Of a stretch of DNA of 64,000 bases, positions 37,804-49,051 are shown one piece after another. Position numbers and translations under genes: made by a program. The DNA comes from Candidatus Pantoea formicae. GTDB lineage: Bacteria; Pseudomonadota; Gammaproteobacteria; Enterobacterales; Enterobacteriaceae. The DNA is taken from NCBI RefSeq assembly GCF_011752625.1, contig NZ_VWXD01000002.1, positions 124,001 to 188,000 of the forward strand, written 5' to 3'. How positions within the stretch are numbered: position 1 is the stretch's first letter; each line of letters starts with the position of its first letter. The notes under the pieces were generated by a model that made no database searches, was not told where the DNA came from, and saw only the letters and a program-made list of their open reading frames with translations.

Positions 37804-37834
37804 GGCAGTCTGAAGCAGGGTGCTTCAGACTGCC
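37804..37834. terminator. Bidirectional hairpin between yceI and trhO
   Basis: GGCAGTCTGAAGCA, loop of 3, TGCTTCAGACTGCC: a perfect 14-bp stem between convergent genes. On the minus strand it is followed by TTTGTT, so it fits trhO termination better. Confidence 0.75.
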
Positions 37835-37841
37835 AACGGTA

Positions 37842-38897
37842 TTACTTCTTCTCAGGCACTGGGATGGCCATGGTCATGTTCAATAATCCGCGAGATTTGT
37901 TGAACACTTTATTGCCATTTTCTCGACCCGCACGACGAGCGCGCTGCTCTTCCGGTGTCAGTTTCGACTCTTCCATGCAGATGGGGCTACAGCAGTTATG
38001 GTATTTCTCTGCGCAATTTGGGCACTGGATGAACAGCAGATGGCATCCATCATTGACGCAGTTGGTATGGCTATCACATGGGACACCGCACTGGTGGCAG
38101 CTGGAAAGAATATCATCAGAAATTCGCTCCCCCATACGCTCATCAAAGACAAAGTTTTTGCCTTTGAAACGAACAGGTAATCCCTGTTCGCGCGCACGAC
38201 GGGTATATTCAATAATCCCGCCTTCAATGTGAGAAACATCGCTGAAACCGTTGTGTTTCATCCAAGCACTGGCTTTTTCACAGCGAATGCCGCCGGTGCA
38301 GTACATGACAATTTTTTTGTCTTTCTGATCCTGCAGCATGTCCACTGCCATCGGCAGCTGATCGCGGAAGGTGTCCGCGGGGACTTCAATCGCGTTATCG
38401 AAATGACCCACTTCGAATTCGTAGTGATTGCGCATATCGACAAAGACAACTTCTGGGTCGTCGAGCAAGGCATTGACGTCAGAGGCTTTTAAATAAGCAC
38501 CGACATCACTGGCATCAAAGCTATTATCTTCAATCCCATCTGCCACAATGCGTTCACGCACTTTAAGACGCAAGACCCAGAAAGATTTACCGTCGTCATC
38601 CAGCGCAATGTTCATACGCAGATTGTTAAGCGCCGGATCAAATGCATACAACGCAGCCTTCATGTTTTCATATTGGCTGGCCGGGACGCTGATTTGCGCG
38701 TTGATCCCTTCATTAGCCACGTAGACGCGGCCAAACACTTTGAGCTTAGTCAGCTCAACATACAGGGCGTCACGAAAGGCTTTGGGATCGGCAATGTGGA
38801 AATACTTATAAAAAGAGACTGTGGTACGTGGTTCAGTTTCCGCCAACATACGTTCTTTCAGCTCTTTATTGGAAACAAGGTTGTGTAACACTGGCAT
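37842..38897 (-). CDS. trhO: tRNA uridine 5-hydroxylase TrhO (YceA)
   Basis: TrhO uses oxygen to hydroxylate uridine 34 of tRNA on the way to 5-methoxyuridine or cmo5U. The 351-residue protein has an N-terminal acylphosphatase-like part (to about residue 120) and a rhodanese domain with the catalytic Cys in [14 protein letters not shown] near residue 205. The Cys-rich C-terminal tail has [15 protein letters not shown] and [16 protein letters not shown], probably metal binding. It is convergent with yceI and divergent from lpxL. Confidence 0.95.
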   Translation of the reverse strand: MPVLHNLVSNKELKERMLAETEPRTTVSFYKYFHIADPKAFRDALYVELTKLKVFGRVYVANEGINAQISVPASQYENMKAALYAFDPALNNLRMNIALDDDGKSFWVLRLKVRERIVADGIEDNSFDASDVGAYLKASDVNALLDDPEVVFVDMRNHYEFEVGHFDNAIEVPADTFRDQLPMAVDMLQDQKDKKIVMYCTGGIRCEKASAWMKHNGFSDVSHIEGGIIEYTRRAREQGLPVRFKGKNFVFDERMGERISDDILSSCHQCGVPCDSHTNCVNDGCHLLFIQCPNCAEKYHNCCSPICMEESKLTPEEQRARRAGRENGNKVFNKSRGLLNMTMAIPVPEKK

Positions 38898-39164
38898 GGT
38901 GTTCTTCCTGTTAGCAATCAGAGAAATTTAGCGCGCACATGATACCTGAATTCAACCTGAAGCAAAGCCTTTGGTGGCATTATCCTTTAGGTCGTGATTT
39001 CGGGCGCATTTCTCTGCCCCTATTGCATTTTAATGCGTAAACCTGCTGCCGACAGCCCAAGCGCACGCTATGCTTGATTTCAGTCAGCAAGAAAAAATGG
39101 CATAATCGCGGCAAATAACAGAAACCGGACTCTCTGGCACAAGACGCAGGATACTGACATTTCA

Positions 39165-40088
39165 ATGACTCAACTTCCCCAATTTTCTCGTGAGCTTCTT
39201 CATCCACGCTACTGGTTAACCTGGATTGGCATCGGTTTTCTCTACCTGCTGGTATTGCTCCCCTACCCTCTATTGCATGCCATTGGTTGCGGTTTAGGCC
39301 GGATTGCGATGCGCTTCTTGAAACGCCGTGTGGAGGTCGCAGAACGTAATCTTGAGCTGTGTTTTCCTGATATGCCAACCAGCGAACGTGAGGCAATGGT
39401 GAAGCATAATTTCGAATCCGTAGGCATGGGACTGATCGAGACCGGTATGGCGTGGTTCTGGCCGGACTGGCGCATTCAAAAATGGGTCGCGACCACCGGG
39501 CTTGAACACGTTGCTAATGCTCTGGCTGAGAAACGTGGCATTCTGTTGATTGGCATGCATTTTCTGACCCTTGAGTTGGGCGCGCGCGTGTTTGGCATGC
39601 ACAATCCGGGTATTGGTGTTTATCGCCCAAATGATAACAAGCTGATTGACTGGCTACAGACCTGGGGAAGAATGCGCTCCAATAAAAGCATGCTCGATCG
39701 TAAAGACCTTAAAGGCATGATTCGAGCCATGAAGAATAACGATATTATCTGGTACGCACCGGACCATGATTACGGTCCGCGCAGCAGTGTCTTCGCACCC
39801 TTCTTTGCCGTACCCAATGCCGCGACCACAACCGGTACCCATATGCTCATTCGCCTGGGTAACCCCAGTGTGATCCCTTTCCTCGCACGTCGTTTACCCA
39901 ATGCTCGCGGCTATGAATTAAAAATGATGCCCGACATTCGCGATAAATTTTCCCTGGAAAATGAACTTGATACGGCCATTGTAATGAACAAAGTCGTAGA
40001 AGAGTCCGTACTGCTGGCGCCAGAACAGTACATGTGGCTGCACCGCCGTTTTAAAACTCGCCCCGAAGGTCAACCATCTCTGTATTAA
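39165..40088 (+). CDS. lpxL: Lauroyl-ACP-dependent lipid A acyltransferase LpxL
   Basis: LpxL (HtrB) adds the secondary lauroyl chain to Kdo2-lipid IVA at the inner membrane. The 307 residues begin with a membrane anchor ([21 protein letters not shown]). The acyltransferase motif HFLTLE carries the catalytic His and Glu near residue 130. [20 protein letters not shown] and [20 protein letters not shown] follow. The C-terminal [17 protein letters not shown] is shared with LpxP, but position and N-terminus favour LpxL. The ribosome site is weak. It is divergent from trhO; mdtG, its E. coli neighbour, is absent. Confidence 0.93.
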   Translation: MTQLPQFSRELLHPRYWLTWIGIGFLYLLVLLPYPLLHAIGCGLGRIAMRFLKRRVEVAERNLELCFPDMPTSEREAMVKHNFESVGMGLIETGMAWFWPDWRIQKWVATTGLEHVANALAEKRGILLIGMHFLTLELGARVFGMHNPGIGVYRPNDNKLIDWLQTWGRMRSNKSMLDRKDLKGMIRAMKNNDIIWYAPDHDYGPRSSVFAPFFAVPNAATTTGTHMLIRLGNPSVIPFLARRLPNARGYELKMMPDIRDKFSLENELDTAIVMNKVVEESVLLAPEQYMWLHRRFKTRPEGQPSLY

Positions 40089-40094
40089 TGTGAC

Positions 40095-40117
40095 ATGGAG
40101 CACATTATGTGCTCCAT
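40095..40117 (+). terminator. Hairpin after lpxL
   Basis: ATGGAGCACA, loop TTA and TGTGCTCCAT form a perfect 10-bp stem 6 bases past the lpxL stop. The T run is weak (CCATTCCTGG). Confidence 0.65.
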
Positions 40118-40646
40118 CCATTCCTGGTTAAATTTGGCTTACGCCACGATGATATCCGGCTAAATTTGTGAAAACTGGACCAGCCTGAATTTGGGCCATG
40201 GGTTAAGACAGATCCAATACAAACGAGAAAAAGCATCAATAACCATAAAGGACAATGCAGAACCTTAACCCTTGTTAACAAAATGTGAACAGAAAATGGC
40301 GCATCTCATTGAATTCTCTTCTCACCGCATCAGCATCATTTACCGATTGAAATACACCCGCACGGATCTGAATTTGAGCAATTCCAGGCCTATTCCTATT
40401 TAATATTGCTGAATGCTTTGGCTTCGCTTATCAATCCAATAAAATTAACTTACTTAACAAGGTTTTGTCTTAGGGCTTTGGCCGTATATGCCTTTTCAAT
40501 CAGACTAGCAATATCGTTATATCATTCTGGAATTTGTTCACGAAATCGATTCCAGTTAGTTTCAACCGTGACAGTTAGTTCAATAACTGCCCTTCTAAAA
40601 ATATAAAAAGATTACACACAGCAAATATCTCGCAGGAACTCATAAT
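40118..40646. other. AT-rich gap without a supported gene
   Basis: This 529-base stretch between lpxL and the small Cys-rich gene is clearly more AT-rich than its surroundings. A possible promoter is TTGAGC (40374-40379), 17 bases, TATTTA (40397-40402). A 66-codon frame at 40406-40606 has no ribosome site and no recognisable features. In E. coli mdtG would lie here. I see no repeats, insertion-sequence ends or tRNA remnant. Confidence 0.6.
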
Positions 40647-40913
40647 ATGAATAAAGGCATCTATTATTATGTCACGATCAGTACCGATCCAGAGGGATAT
40701 CACCTCTTGCATCGGAAAGAGTGTAAGCGACTACCCGTAAAGGAGGACATGGTATTTATCGGTACACTCTATAATTTAAATCAGGCCTTATCGACCGCGC
40801 GAATTAATTTTAAAAAGGTGAAACCCTGTATTAAATGCTGCATTCGTTACTCTGCCCCTATTATTCGCGAGTCTGTACGTCCTGTACTGCATTTCCCGCA
40901 AAAGATGATCTAA
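40647..40913 (+). CDS. Small Cys/His-containing hypothetical protein
   Basis: I cannot name this 88-residue protein. It is basic, has no signal or membrane segment, and shows HLLHRKECKRLPVKED followed by a Gly, an Ala-rich helix-like stretch and KPCIKCCIRYS. The order His-x3-Cys-x2-LP ... C-x2-CC resembles a small zinc-binding fold seen in several uncharacterised bacterial proteins, where the pattern is H-x3-C-x2-LP then C-x2-C. Binding of metal is an inference. CAGGAACTCATAAT precedes the ATG. It lies alone in an AT-rich patch between lpxL and msyB, which suggests gain by transfer. Confidence 0.72.
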   Translation: MNKGIYYYVTISTDPEGYHLLHRKECKRLPVKEDMVFIGTLYNLNQALSTARINFKKVKPCIKCCIRYSAPIIRESVRPVLHFPQKMI

Positions 40914-41032
40914 ACCGGCTGGGCGATTGAGACTCACTCAATCGCCCGCCGTTATTTCCATCCTGCCCTCCACTCCGCCATTTTTCGTCTATCCTTCTGA
41001 GAAATCCCCTTTCAACAGACATGGAGTTCATG

Positions 41033-41431
41033 ATGAGCCTTTACAGCACCCTTGAAGAAGCCATTGACGCAGCACGTGAAGAGTTTCTTGCCAGCCAACC
41101 CGATACTGATGAAGACGATACCAGCATCAGCCAGTTCGCCCTGCAAAAGTACGTGATGCAGGATGGCGATATTATGTGGCAGGCCGAATTTTTTGCCGGT
41201 GAGGATGATCAGGGTGAATGCCTGCCTATTTACAGCGGTCAAGCGGCTCAGGCCGTATTTGACGGTGATTTTGACGAGGTGGAACTGCGTCAAGAGTGGC
41301 AAACAGAGAATACCTTGCACGAATGGGATGAAGGTGAATTCCAACTAGAACCACCGCGCGACCTCGAAGAAGGTGAAGCCGCAGCGGAAGAGTGGGAAGA
41401 TGATGACAGCCCTTCAGACAACTGGGCGTAA
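41033..41431 (+). CDS. msyB: Acidic protein MsyB
   Basis: MsyB is a very acidic cytosolic protein that suppresses secY and secA defects when overproduced in E. coli; it is otherwise uncharacterised. The 132 residues match it along their length: LYSTLEEAIDAAREEFLASQP, QKYVMQDGDIMWQAEFFA and ENTLHEWDEGEFQLEPP. A Glu/Asp-rich tail ends the protein. Three in-frame ATGs exist. The third (41033) is chosen because GGAG lies 6 bases before it. It is convergent with yceK, as in E. coli. Confidence 0.93.
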   Translation: MSLYSTLEEAIDAAREEFLASQPDTDEDDTSISQFALQKYVMQDGDIMWQAEFFAGEDDQGECLPIYSGQAAQAVFDGDFDEVELRQEWQTENTLHEWDEGEFQLEPPRDLEEGEAAAEEWEDDDSPSDNWA

Positions 41432-41434
41432 ATA

Positions 41435-41674
41435 TTATTCGTAGGGACCATGATGGGCATCAACCGGTAACAACAGCGTGTCCATCACCAGCGACAGGGG
41501 CAGATCAAGGATGGTCAATACGCGCCAGGGACCCTCTCGCACATCCCATTGCACCCCAGGGTAATATTGACTGCCGTGCCCTTGGCCAGGAATGGTGCGG
41601 CTAATGATACTGCCACACCCGCTTAGCAGCAGGATGGCGGCGCTGAGCGCGGTTAATTTCAGGAAATCATTCAC
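41435..41674 (-). CDS. yceK: YceK lipoprotein, DUF1375
   Basis: YceK is a small predicted lipoprotein of unknown function. The 79 residues show a lipoprotein signal (LTALSAAILLLSGC, lipidated Cys near residue 20), then SIISRTIPGQGHGSQYYPGVQWDV and LTILDLPLSLVMDTLLLPVD, typical of DUF1375. It ends 3 bases from msyB on the opposite strand and lies downstream of opgGH. The 174 bases up to opgH contain the opgH terminator. Confidence 0.9.
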   Translation of the reverse strand: MNDFLKLTALSAAILLLSGCGSIISRTIPGQGHGSQYYPGVQWDVREGPWRVLTILDLPLSLVMDTLLLPVDAHHGPYE

Positions 41675-41811
41675 AACATTTACTCACAATGAACTGGCGC
41701 CATTTTAACCGTTGACGCACGCTAATAACCACACCCTAAAGCGTAAAGATTGCGTAGTGGCATCCATTATCATGCACCTTAAGCCCCTCTACTCAGGTAT
41801 CCAACGGCAAT

Positions 41812-41838
41812 AAAAAAGCGGCATTTCAGCCGCTTTTA
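41812..41838 (-). terminator. Rho-independent terminator of opgGH
   Basis: On the minus strand AAAAGCGGC, loop TGAAAT, GCCGCTTTT then TTATT (41814-41837). It starts 11 bases past the opgH stop. Confidence 0.93.
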
Positions 41839-41848
41839 TGTTCCCATC

Positions 41849-44398
41849 TTAACGCTGAGGCAGCGCTTCAGGGTTGAGTTTCAACTTTTGATAGCTCTCC
41901 ACCCACTGATGGTATTTATCCGCACTCTCCCAGAGCCGTGAATGCACGCGCGCCAGCACCACCGGGTCGCTGATCAACTGCAAGCGTTGTTCGCGGTTCA
42001 GCTTTTCAGGCGCATCGCTCAGCGCCTGATCGACACGACGATCGCGGGCATGATCAAGCAAGGTGCTCTGCTTGTGACGTGACGTTGCCATCGCAGTCGC
42101 CAATGCGTTAAACGCGGGGTTGAAGAGTGCATGCATAAAGCCATTCTTCAGCGCGCGCTCGCGGTTGAGTTGCAGATAGTTATCGGTATCAATCAGTTCC
42201 TTCGGCGGATCATACTCTTCCGGGATCAGGAATAGCTTCGCGTTCTTACTCTTCTGTCCCACAGTTGCGCGGCTGGACATCACCGACACAAACGGCGACA
42301 GAATCAGTGAGAACACGATCGGTGCCAGCCACCACAGGAAGTTGAGATCCAATACGCCCATGCCCACAGCCCACACCACGCCGAGCAGCATCTGTGAACC
42401 ATGACGGCGGAAGGCTTCGCCCCAAGGGGTCGCATCATCATCACGCTGCGGCGAATTCCAGACCACTTCCCAACCCAAGAAAGCACTGACCACGAACACG
42501 GTGTGGAACAGCATACGCACCGGCGCCAGCAGCACCGAGAACAGCATTTCGAGGATCAGAGAGCAGAACAGACGTATTGCCCCACCGTAGGCTTTCGCAC
42601 CTTTGCACCAAATCAGCACCACGCTCAGCAGCTTCGGCAAGAACAGGAGCACCAAAGTGGTAGAGAATAGCGCAATCGCTAAATCGGGACGCCACTGCGG
42701 CCACACCGGGAACAACTGGCGCGGTTGCAGGAAGTAGGTTGGCTCCATGAGCGTATGTACCACCTGCAAGGCAGTAGACAGCGCCAGGAACATAAACCAT
42801 AAAGGTGCAGACAGATAAGACATCACGCCAGTCAGGAACACCGCACGGTGCACCGGGTGCATACCTTTCACCAGGAACAGACGGAAGTTCATCAGGTTAC
42901 CGTGGCACCAACGACGGTCACGCTTCAGCTCATCCAGCAAGTTCGGCGGCAACTCTTCATACGAGCCCGGCAGATCGTAGGCGATCCAGACACCCCAACC
43001 TGCACGACGCATCAGCGCGGCTTCAACGAAGTCATGCGACAGGATCGAACCGGCAAAGGAGCCCTCACCCGGCAATGGTGCCAAGGCACAGTGCTCGATG
43101 AAGGGTTGAACACGGATGATGGCGTTATGGCCCCAGTAGTGCGACTCCCCTAACTGCCAGAAGTGCAGACCGGCGGTAAACAGCGGACCATAAACGCGCG
43201 TAGCGAACTGCTGGCAGCGGGCATACAGCGTATCCATACCCGACGCTTTAGGTGACGACTGAATAATACCGGCGTTCGGGTTAGCTTCCATCATGCGCAC
43301 CAAGCCAGTGAGACACTCACCGCTCATCACGCTGTCCGCATCCAGCACCACCATATAGCTGTAGTTGCTGCCCCAGCGACGGCAGAAGTCATCAATGTTT
43401 CCGCTTTTACGCTTCACACGACGGCGACGGCGGCGATAGAAAATTTTACCTGCGCCGCCGACATCACGCACCAGCTCCATCCAGGCTTTCTGCTCAGCGA
43501 TGGCGATATCCGCATCGTAGCTGTCGCTCAAGATATAAACATCGAAGTGCTCTGCATTACCGGTACGCTTCACTGATTCCCAGGTTGCACGAAGACCGGC
43601 GAACACGCGTTCGACGTCTTCATTACAAATTGGCATGATCAACGCCGTACGGTGCTCAGGGTTGAGCGGCTCGTCACCGGTGGTCGAGTACGAAATGCTG
43701 TATTTATCCCGTCCAATCAGCAACTGCAGGAAGCCCATCAAAGCGGTCCAGAAACCGGCGGATACCCAGCAGAACAGAATCGCAAACAGGAACAAAATCC
43801 CGGTTTGCAAAATGTACGGCAGAATCAGCTCAACCGACTGCAACCAGTTCTGGTTAAACAGCTCGATAGGATCGAGCAGCGTCCAGCCCTGATAGGGTAG
43901 AATGGTTTTCATGTACCAGGTGGCGATGACCGTCTGCAACAGCGTCAGGATCAACAACACATAACGGCGCATTGAACCGACATGACGCCATTTGTCTTCC
44001 GTCTTTTGCTCCTCCGCCGTCGCATAACGGGGAGTGGATTTCTGACCACGCAGTGAATCCCAGGCGCGCGCAATCGGGTTGGTGCGCCACACTTCCGGGA
44101 ACATCAGCGAGCGCTTCACTTTCGGCATTGCCTTCAGTGTGGTGCGGTCGAGATAATCTTTACTGAGTTGCTGACCCTCAGCCAGTGAATCTGGCCAGGC
44201 CATTTGCACACGAGATGACACCGATTTCAGCGGTGCATCATCCGGGCGATCGCTGGCAGCGATATCTTGCCCCAGCGACGAATGAATAGCGTGGAACGCC
44301 TGAGCATGTTGCAGCGAATCACTCAGGCGGGCACGCCCTGCCGCATCAAGCGGCAGAGCTTCCACATAAGATTGAGGTAAAAATGTCGATTTATTCAT
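41849..44398 (-). CDS. opgH: Glucan glucosyltransferase OpgH (MdoH)
   Basis: OpgH polymerises the beta-1,2 glucose backbone of osmoregulated periplasmic glucans and in E. coli also links UDP-glucose level to cell size through FtsZ. The 849-residue protein has a long cytosolic N-terminus, two membrane segments before and six or so after a GT2 domain. The catalytic motifs are visible: [21 protein letters not shown] and the [10 protein letters not shown] block of the processive QxxRW type. It overlaps the opgG end by 8 bases. Confidence 0.97.
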   Translation of the reverse strand: MNKSTFLPQSYVEALPLDAAGRARLSDSLQHAQAFHAIHSSLGQDIAASDRPDDAPLKSVSSRVQMAWPDSLAEGQQLSKDYLDRTTLKAMPKVKRSLMFPEVWRTNPIARAWDSLRGQKSTPRYATAEEQKTEDKWRHVGSMRRYVLLILTLLQTVIATWYMKTILPYQGWTLLDPIELFNQNWLQSVELILPYILQTGILFLFAILFCWVSAGFWTALMGFLQLLIGRDKYSISYSTTGDEPLNPEHRTALIMPICNEDVERVFAGLRATWESVKRTGNAEHFDVYILSDSYDADIAIAEQKAWMELVRDVGGAGKIFYRRRRRRVKRKSGNIDDFCRRWGSNYSYMVVLDADSVMSGECLTGLVRMMEANPNAGIIQSSPKASGMDTLYARCQQFATRVYGPLFTAGLHFWQLGESHYWGHNAIIRVQPFIEHCALAPLPGEGSFAGSILSHDFVEAALMRRAGWGVWIAYDLPGSYEELPPNLLDELKRDRRWCHGNLMNFRLFLVKGMHPVHRAVFLTGVMSYLSAPLWFMFLALSTALQVVHTLMEPTYFLQPRQLFPVWPQWRPDLAIALFSTTLVLLFLPKLLSVVLIWCKGAKAYGGAIRLFCSLILEMLFSVLLAPVRMLFHTVFVVSAFLGWEVVWNSPQRDDDATPWGEAFRRHGSQMLLGVVWAVGMGVLDLNFLWWLAPIVFSLILSPFVSVMSSRATVGQKSKNAKLFLIPEEYDPPKELIDTDNYLQLNRERALKNGFMHALFNPAFNALATAMATSRHKQSTLLDHARDRRVDQALSDAPEKLNREQRLQLISDPVVLARVHSRLWESADKYHQWVESYQKLKLNPEALPQR

Positions 44399-45956
44399 TG
44401 GCAGGTAACTGATAGCTCCAGGTTTCCGTCAATGTCTTGTCGCCGCTTACTAGCGCCGCACGCATCTCGGTCGGCTGCTTGTTGTCCTTCACGCGCAGAC
44501 GCAACACCAGACGCCAGCCTTTGGTCACCGGGTTGTAGCGAACACTCTGCTCAACGACATCGGCGTTATTACCAACACTGACCTGCGGCGCAACTTGCGT
44601 GTTATCCGGCAACTTGCTCATGGCTTTCCCCACAAAGTCGATGGTGAAGGCAATTGAGCCGTCTGGCTGACGCACCAGATTAGACTGTTTCACATCACCG
44701 GCAGAACGCAGGGTGTTTTTCACCCAAGCCACATCATCTTGATGCAGCAGGTTTTCATCACGCGTGAAGTGCAGGCGATACTGGAAGTTCATCTCTTTGC
44801 CTGGTTCAGCCAGTTTTTCTGGCGTCCAGAAGGCAACGATATTGTCGTTGGTTTCATCCGCCGTGGGGATTTCAACCAGTTCGACGCGGCCTTTGCCCCA
44901 GTCACCCAACGGCTCAACCCAGCCACTTGGACGCAGGTCATAGCGGTCGTCCAGATCCTGATAGTGGCTAAAGTCACGGCCACGTTGCAGCAGACCGAAG
45001 CCTTTAGGATTTTCGATGGTGAACGTACTCACCGCCAGATGTTTCGGGTTGTTCAATGGACGCCAGATCCACTCACCGTTCCCCGCGTGAATCGACAAAC
45101 CGTTTGAGTCATGCAACTCATTGCGGAAATTGGTCACCGGTGATGGCTGGTTAGCACCAAACAGGAACATACTGGTCAGGGGTGCGACACCCAATTTGCC
45201 GACGTTATCACGCAGATATACCTTCGACTGCACATCCACCGTGGACTCTTTGCCTGGCTTGATAATGAAGCGATAAGCTCCTGCTGCGCGCGGCGAGTCC
45301 AACAGCGCGTAGATCACCAGCTGTTTATCCTGCGGTTTTGGACGTTCAATCCAGAACTCTTTAAAGCGCGGGAACTCTTCACCTGAAGGCAGCGCAGTAT
45401 CGATAGCCAAGCCACGTGCTGACAGGCCGTAGACCTGACCCTCACCAATCACGCGGAAGTAACTGGCACCAAGGAAGCTTGCAATCTCGTCGTCTTTACC
45501 CTTTTTATTTAACGGATAGAGGACTTTAAAACCAGCAAAGCCAAGATTTTTAACCGCATCAGCATCGTGTTTCACGTTACCGAAGTTGAAATAATCAGGG
45601 TTATATTTGATTTCACTTACTGATGACGCAGTGACTTCATTAATTTTTACCGGGGTATCGAAATACATGCCCTGATGGTAGAACTCGAGCTTAAACGGCG
45701 TGCGCAGTTTGCCCCAATAGGCTTTGTCGTGGTTAAACTGAATCTGCTGATAATCCGCAAACTTCATATCACGAAACTGAGAGGGTAAATTGCTCTTCGG
45801 CGCTTCATAACCTTTTCCGGCCAACGCCTTGGCTTGTTTTGCTACATCATCAATGTTGAACGCCCAACTGTTGTTGGCGTACAACGCCAGCAGAACTGCC
45901 GCGCCTACCCAGCGCATTTTTACCAGTCCTACTTTATTATTCACTTTATTTAGCAC
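44391..45956 (-). CDS. opgG: Periplasmic glucan biosynthesis protein OpgG (MdoG)
   Basis: OpgG is a periplasmic protein that helps branch or release osmoregulated glucans. The 521 residues match E. coli MdoG from the signal peptide ([17 protein letters not shown]) through [27 protein letters not shown] and on. The start used is the GTG at 45956, with AAGGGG upstream, which gives a 13-residue extension before the family's usual MRW. The ATG at 45917 is a good alternative. It is divergent from opgC across 249 bases with no assigned promoter. Confidence 0.95.
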   Translation of the reverse strand: MLNKVNNKVGLVKMRWVGAAVLLALYANNSWAFNIDDVAKQAKALAGKGYEAPKSNLPSQFRDMKFADYQQIQFNHDKAYWGKLRTPFKLEFYHQGMYFDTPVKINEVTASSVSEIKYNPDYFNFGNVKHDADAVKNLGFAGFKVLYPLNKKGKDDEIASFLGASYFRVIGEGQVYGLSARGLAIDTALPSGEEFPRFKEFWIERPKPQDKQLVIYALLDSPRAAGAYRFIIKPGKESTVDVQSKVYLRDNVGKLGVAPLTSMFLFGANQPSPVTNFRNELHDSNGLSIHAGNGEWIWRPLNNPKHLAVSTFTIENPKGFGLLQRGRDFSHYQDLDDRYDLRPSGWVEPLGDWGKGRVELVEIPTADETNDNIVAFWTPEKLAEPGKEMNFQYRLHFTRDENLLHQDDVAWVKNTLRSAGDVKQSNLVRQPDGSIAFTIDFVGKAMSKLPDNTQVAPQVSVGNNADVVEQSVRYNPVTKGWRLVLRLRVKDNKQPTEMRAALVSGDKTLTETWSYQLPANE

Positions 45957-46205
45957 ATCCCCCCCTTTCGTGTGCTTAGATCAAACCTGTTTATCTTAAA
46001 GGATTATTCGGTTTTCCGACAGCATATGCACAAGATTGTTCCGCTGATTTGTAAGCTGAAAGTGTGCTTTTCGGATAATTAAACCCTTCAGGTTAAGATA
46101 CAGAATCACCTGATAGTATACGCTGTTTACAGCAGGTAGAATTTTCATCCAGCATAATCTGGTTTCAGGGCGAAACCAGCAGGTAAACTGACAAATTGGA
46201 AGCTT

Positions 46206-47345
46206 ATGAGTTCAGCAAAACCCGAACGTGAATATTTTCTCGACTCTATTCGAGCATATTTGATGTTATTAGGCGTACCTTTTCACGTCTCTTTGATTTA
46301 CTCCACGCAACGCTGGGCGGTGAACAGTCAGGAAGCCTCGATGTGGCTGACGGTGTTCAATGATTTTATCCACGCCTTTCGCATGCAGGTCTTTTTCGTT
46401 ATTTCGGGTTATTTTTCCTACATGCTATACCTGCGCTATCAACCACAGCGCTGGTTGAAGGTGCGCATGGAGCGCGTCGGGATCCCCTTACTGACAGCCA
46501 TTCCACTCATCACCCTGCCGCAGTTTTTTATGCTGAAAAACCTGACGGATAAAGTGGGTGACTGGAACAGCTTTTCCCTCTACGACAAGTACAACACCCT
46601 GGCGTGGGAATTGATTTCTCACCTGTGGTTTCTACTGGTCCTGGTGATCTTAACCGCTTTAGGTATGCTGACCTTCCGCTGGTTGCGAAAACAACAGCGC
46701 CGCATTGATTATCAGCAAGTTGGCTGGGGAAAACTCACGTTGGCCTTTATGGTCTATGCCCTGTTGTGGTGTCTGTTGCGCCGCGCGCTGTTTTACACAG
46801 TACCCAATGTGTTTGCCGATGGTCTGTTTAGCGTCGCCGTGATGCAAACCCTGACCTTCCTACCCTTCTTCATGCTCGGCGCACTCGCCTGGAAACATCA
46901 GGCGCTTAAAGCGTTGTTTGTGCGCTTCAACCCGGTGATGTGTTTTGGTGCCATCTTCGTGTTTGCTGCCTACACGCTGAATCAGCGCTTCAGTAGCGGT
47001 GATGGTTGGTTGTATGAGATCGATGCCATCGTTTCGACCTTGATGGGGCTTTGCATGCTGAATCTGTGCTTCAGCGTGGGCCACAAGCTGCTTAATAGCC
47101 ACTCACCACGCATCATGTATCTGGTCAATGCCTCACTGTTTATCTATCTGGTACATCACCCATTGACCATTTTGTACGGTATTTACGTCATGCCGCACAT
47201 CAATAGCGATACGCTTGGCTTCTTTGTCGGTTTAGCAATGGTGTTCGCCGTGGCCTTTGCGTTGTATGAGATTCATTTGCGCATCCCACTGCTGCGTTTT
47301 CTTTTTTCAGGCAAACCGCAGCGCAAACAGCCCCTGAAAACGTAA
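46206..47345 (+). CDS. opgC: Glucan succinyltransferase OpgC (MdoC)
   Basis: OpgC adds succinyl groups to osmoregulated periplasmic glucans. The 379-residue protein is an integral membrane acyltransferase of the AT-3 family, with about ten hydrophobic segments. It shows EREYFLDSIRAYLMLLGVPFHVSLIY at the start (the conserved His lies in PFHVS) and FRMQVFFVISGYFSYML. LWFLLVLVILTALGML follows in the middle. AAATTGGAAGCTT precedes the ATG. It is divergent from opgG, as in E. coli, and convergent with clsC. Confidence 0.96.
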   Translation: MSSAKPEREYFLDSIRAYLMLLGVPFHVSLIYSTQRWAVNSQEASMWLTVFNDFIHAFRMQVFFVISGYFSYMLYLRYQPQRWLKVRMERVGIPLLTAIPLITLPQFFMLKNLTDKVGDWNSFSLYDKYNTLAWELISHLWFLLVLVILTALGMLTFRWLRKQQRRIDYQQVGWGKLTLAFMVYALLWCLLRRALFYTVPNVFADGLFSVAVMQTLTFLPFFMLGALAWKHQALKALFVRFNPVMCFGAIFVFAAYTLNQRFSSGDGWLYEIDAIVSTLMGLCMLNLCFSVGHKLLNSHSPRIMYLVNASLFIYLVHHPLTILYGIYVMPHINSDTLGFFVGLAMVFAVAFALYEIHLRIPLLRFLFSGKPQRKQPLKT

Positions 47346-47435
47346 TGAGAAGGGTTAGCGGCGCCATGCATCGCGCATCCATTAGCGGCACTGTCGCTTC
47401 AGTTTGCCATGCATCGTGCCGCTGTCTTCATGAGC

Positions 47436-48896
47436 CTACAGCAACCATTCCACCGGCAAGCGCCACACCAACCGGACCAGCAATCTTTGCAATACCGTAC
47501 ACTGGGGTTCGTGCTTGTGCACAATTTCCCCTGATTCACCTGCATACTCTACCCAGTTAACACGTCCCCAATTATCCAGACGCAGTGTCCAGGCACGATC
47601 GCGCATCCCAGCGATGAAACGCTGATGGGTTTGCTGAGCCAGCGTTTCACTTTCAATTACCAGCCCCATTTCCGTATTGAGTACCGCTGAACGGGGATCA
47701 AAATTGAACGAACCGATGAAGACTTTACGGTTGTCCACCGTGAAGGTTTTGGCATGCAAACTGGATCCTGAATTACCGGTAAGGCCACGATCGTGCGGGG
47801 CTTCCCGGCCATTGTCCTGGGGCTTCATTTCATACAAAGCGATGCCATGACGCAGGAGTTTTTTGCGCCAGCGCGCATAACCCGCATGCACCACTGAAAC
47901 GTCGTTAGCGGCAAGGGAATTGGTCAACACGGCGATTTTTACCCCGCGACGCTTAAGCGCCACCAACTGCGCCACACCGGCGCGCGTCGGCACAAAGTAG
48001 GCTGAAATAATGTCGAACTGCTGCTGAGGTGTACCGATAACCTCCAGCATGCGCTGCGGTAAGAGGCTGGAGCGTTTGGCCTTGCCCAATCCCTTGCGCG
48101 GATCGTCACTAAGCAAGCGCGATTCAGCCCACGTCATCTGCATCGAGCCCTGTTCCATTTGGCTGACAAATGAAGAGTGTTCCAGCCGCGCCAGATAGCG
48201 TTGAACGGCCTCACTCTGCTGCCACTCAGCGGGCAAACGCACCGCCTGATGCGCATCACCCGATACATCCACCACACTGCGCAATGGTGACACCGCTTTG
48301 CTCTGCCAATAGCGCTCAAAATCATGGGCGACCTGCTGTACCACGGGGCCAATCGCCAGCACATCCAGATCGGTGAACAACGGCTCATTACCCGTGCCGA
48401 AATATTCATCACCAATATTGCGTCCGCCCACCAGCGTCGCTGCGCCATCCACCGTCAGGCTCTTATTGTGCATGCGGCGATTCAAACGCGCGAAATCGGT
48501 CAGATAACCCAGCGCTCGCAGCGTGCGGAAAGAAAAGGGATTAAACAATCTCACGGCGATATTTGGATGGCGATCAAGTTCAGCCAGTGTGTCATCCAGA
48601 CCGGGTGTGTTGTTATCATCCAACAGCAGACGCACTTTTACTCCGCGCTCGGCTGCATCCAGCAAGGCGCTGAACAATAAACGCCCAGACATATCGTTGT
48701 GCCAGATGTAGTACTGCACATCAATAGTATGTTGCGCCATGCCCATTAGCAGGTAACGCGCAGCGAAGGCGTCCAGTCCATCGTTTAGGGGATGAATGCC
48801 ACTCATGTCAGGATGCAGCGCACAGCGCGCATCAACAATCTCTCGTAGCCCATCGCCTGCTGGCGACGGGGGTTGCACAGATGCTGCTTCACTCAT
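47436..48896 (-). CDS. clsC: Cardiolipin synthase C (YmdC)
   Basis: ClsC makes cardiolipin, in E. coli from phosphatidylglycerol and phosphatidylethanolamine with help from YmdB. The 486 residues contain both phospholipase D motifs: HNKSLTVDGAATLVGGRNIGDEYF near residue 143 and HAKTFTVDNRKVFIGSFNFDPRS near residue 374. The start here is soluble-looking; the family lacks the long N-terminal membrane pair of ClsA. No ymdB is present next to it in this window. Convergent opgC lies 90 bases away, with an inverted repeat AGCGGCAC/GTGCCGCT (47384-47423) in the gap. Confidence 0.93.
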   Translation of the reverse strand: MSEAASVQPPSPAGDGLREIVDARCALHPDMSGIHPLNDGLDAFAARYLLMGMAQHTIDVQYYIWHNDMSGRLLFSALLDAAERGVKVRLLLDDNNTPGLDDTLAELDRHPNIAVRLFNPFSFRTLRALGYLTDFARLNRRMHNKSLTVDGAATLVGGRNIGDEYFGTGNEPLFTDLDVLAIGPVVQQVAHDFERYWQSKAVSPLRSVVDVSGDAHQAVRLPAEWQQSEAVQRYLARLEHSSFVSQMEQGSMQMTWAESRLLSDDPRKGLGKAKRSSLLPQRMLEVIGTPQQQFDIISAYFVPTRAGVAQLVALKRRGVKIAVLTNSLAANDVSVVHAGYARWRKKLLRHGIALYEMKPQDNGREAPHDRGLTGNSGSSLHAKTFTVDNRKVFIGSFNFDPRSAVLNTEMGLVIESETLAQQTHQRFIAGMRDRAWTLRLDNWGRVNWVEYAGESGEIVHKHEPQCTVLQRLLVRLVWRLPVEWLL

Positions 48897-49051
48897 ACCG
48901 AATCCCTGAATTCACTGGATCTTTTATTGTTGGTATTCCTACGCCTGAAACCAATCAGAGACTTCTGCATCGGCTCGCTGACGCGACGTTAGTTTAGAGT
49001 CTAGACTTAGGCTTGCGTTCTGCATCCGGCGTTTACCGTGAGGAGAGGATT

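Noticed and set aside
40406..40606. 66-codon frame in the AT-rich gap
   Set aside because: No ribosome site and no recognisable domain; AT-rich sequence readily gives short frames.
42401..43153. Plus-strand frames opposite opgH
   Set aside because: They are shadows of a well-supported 849-residue glucosyltransferase.
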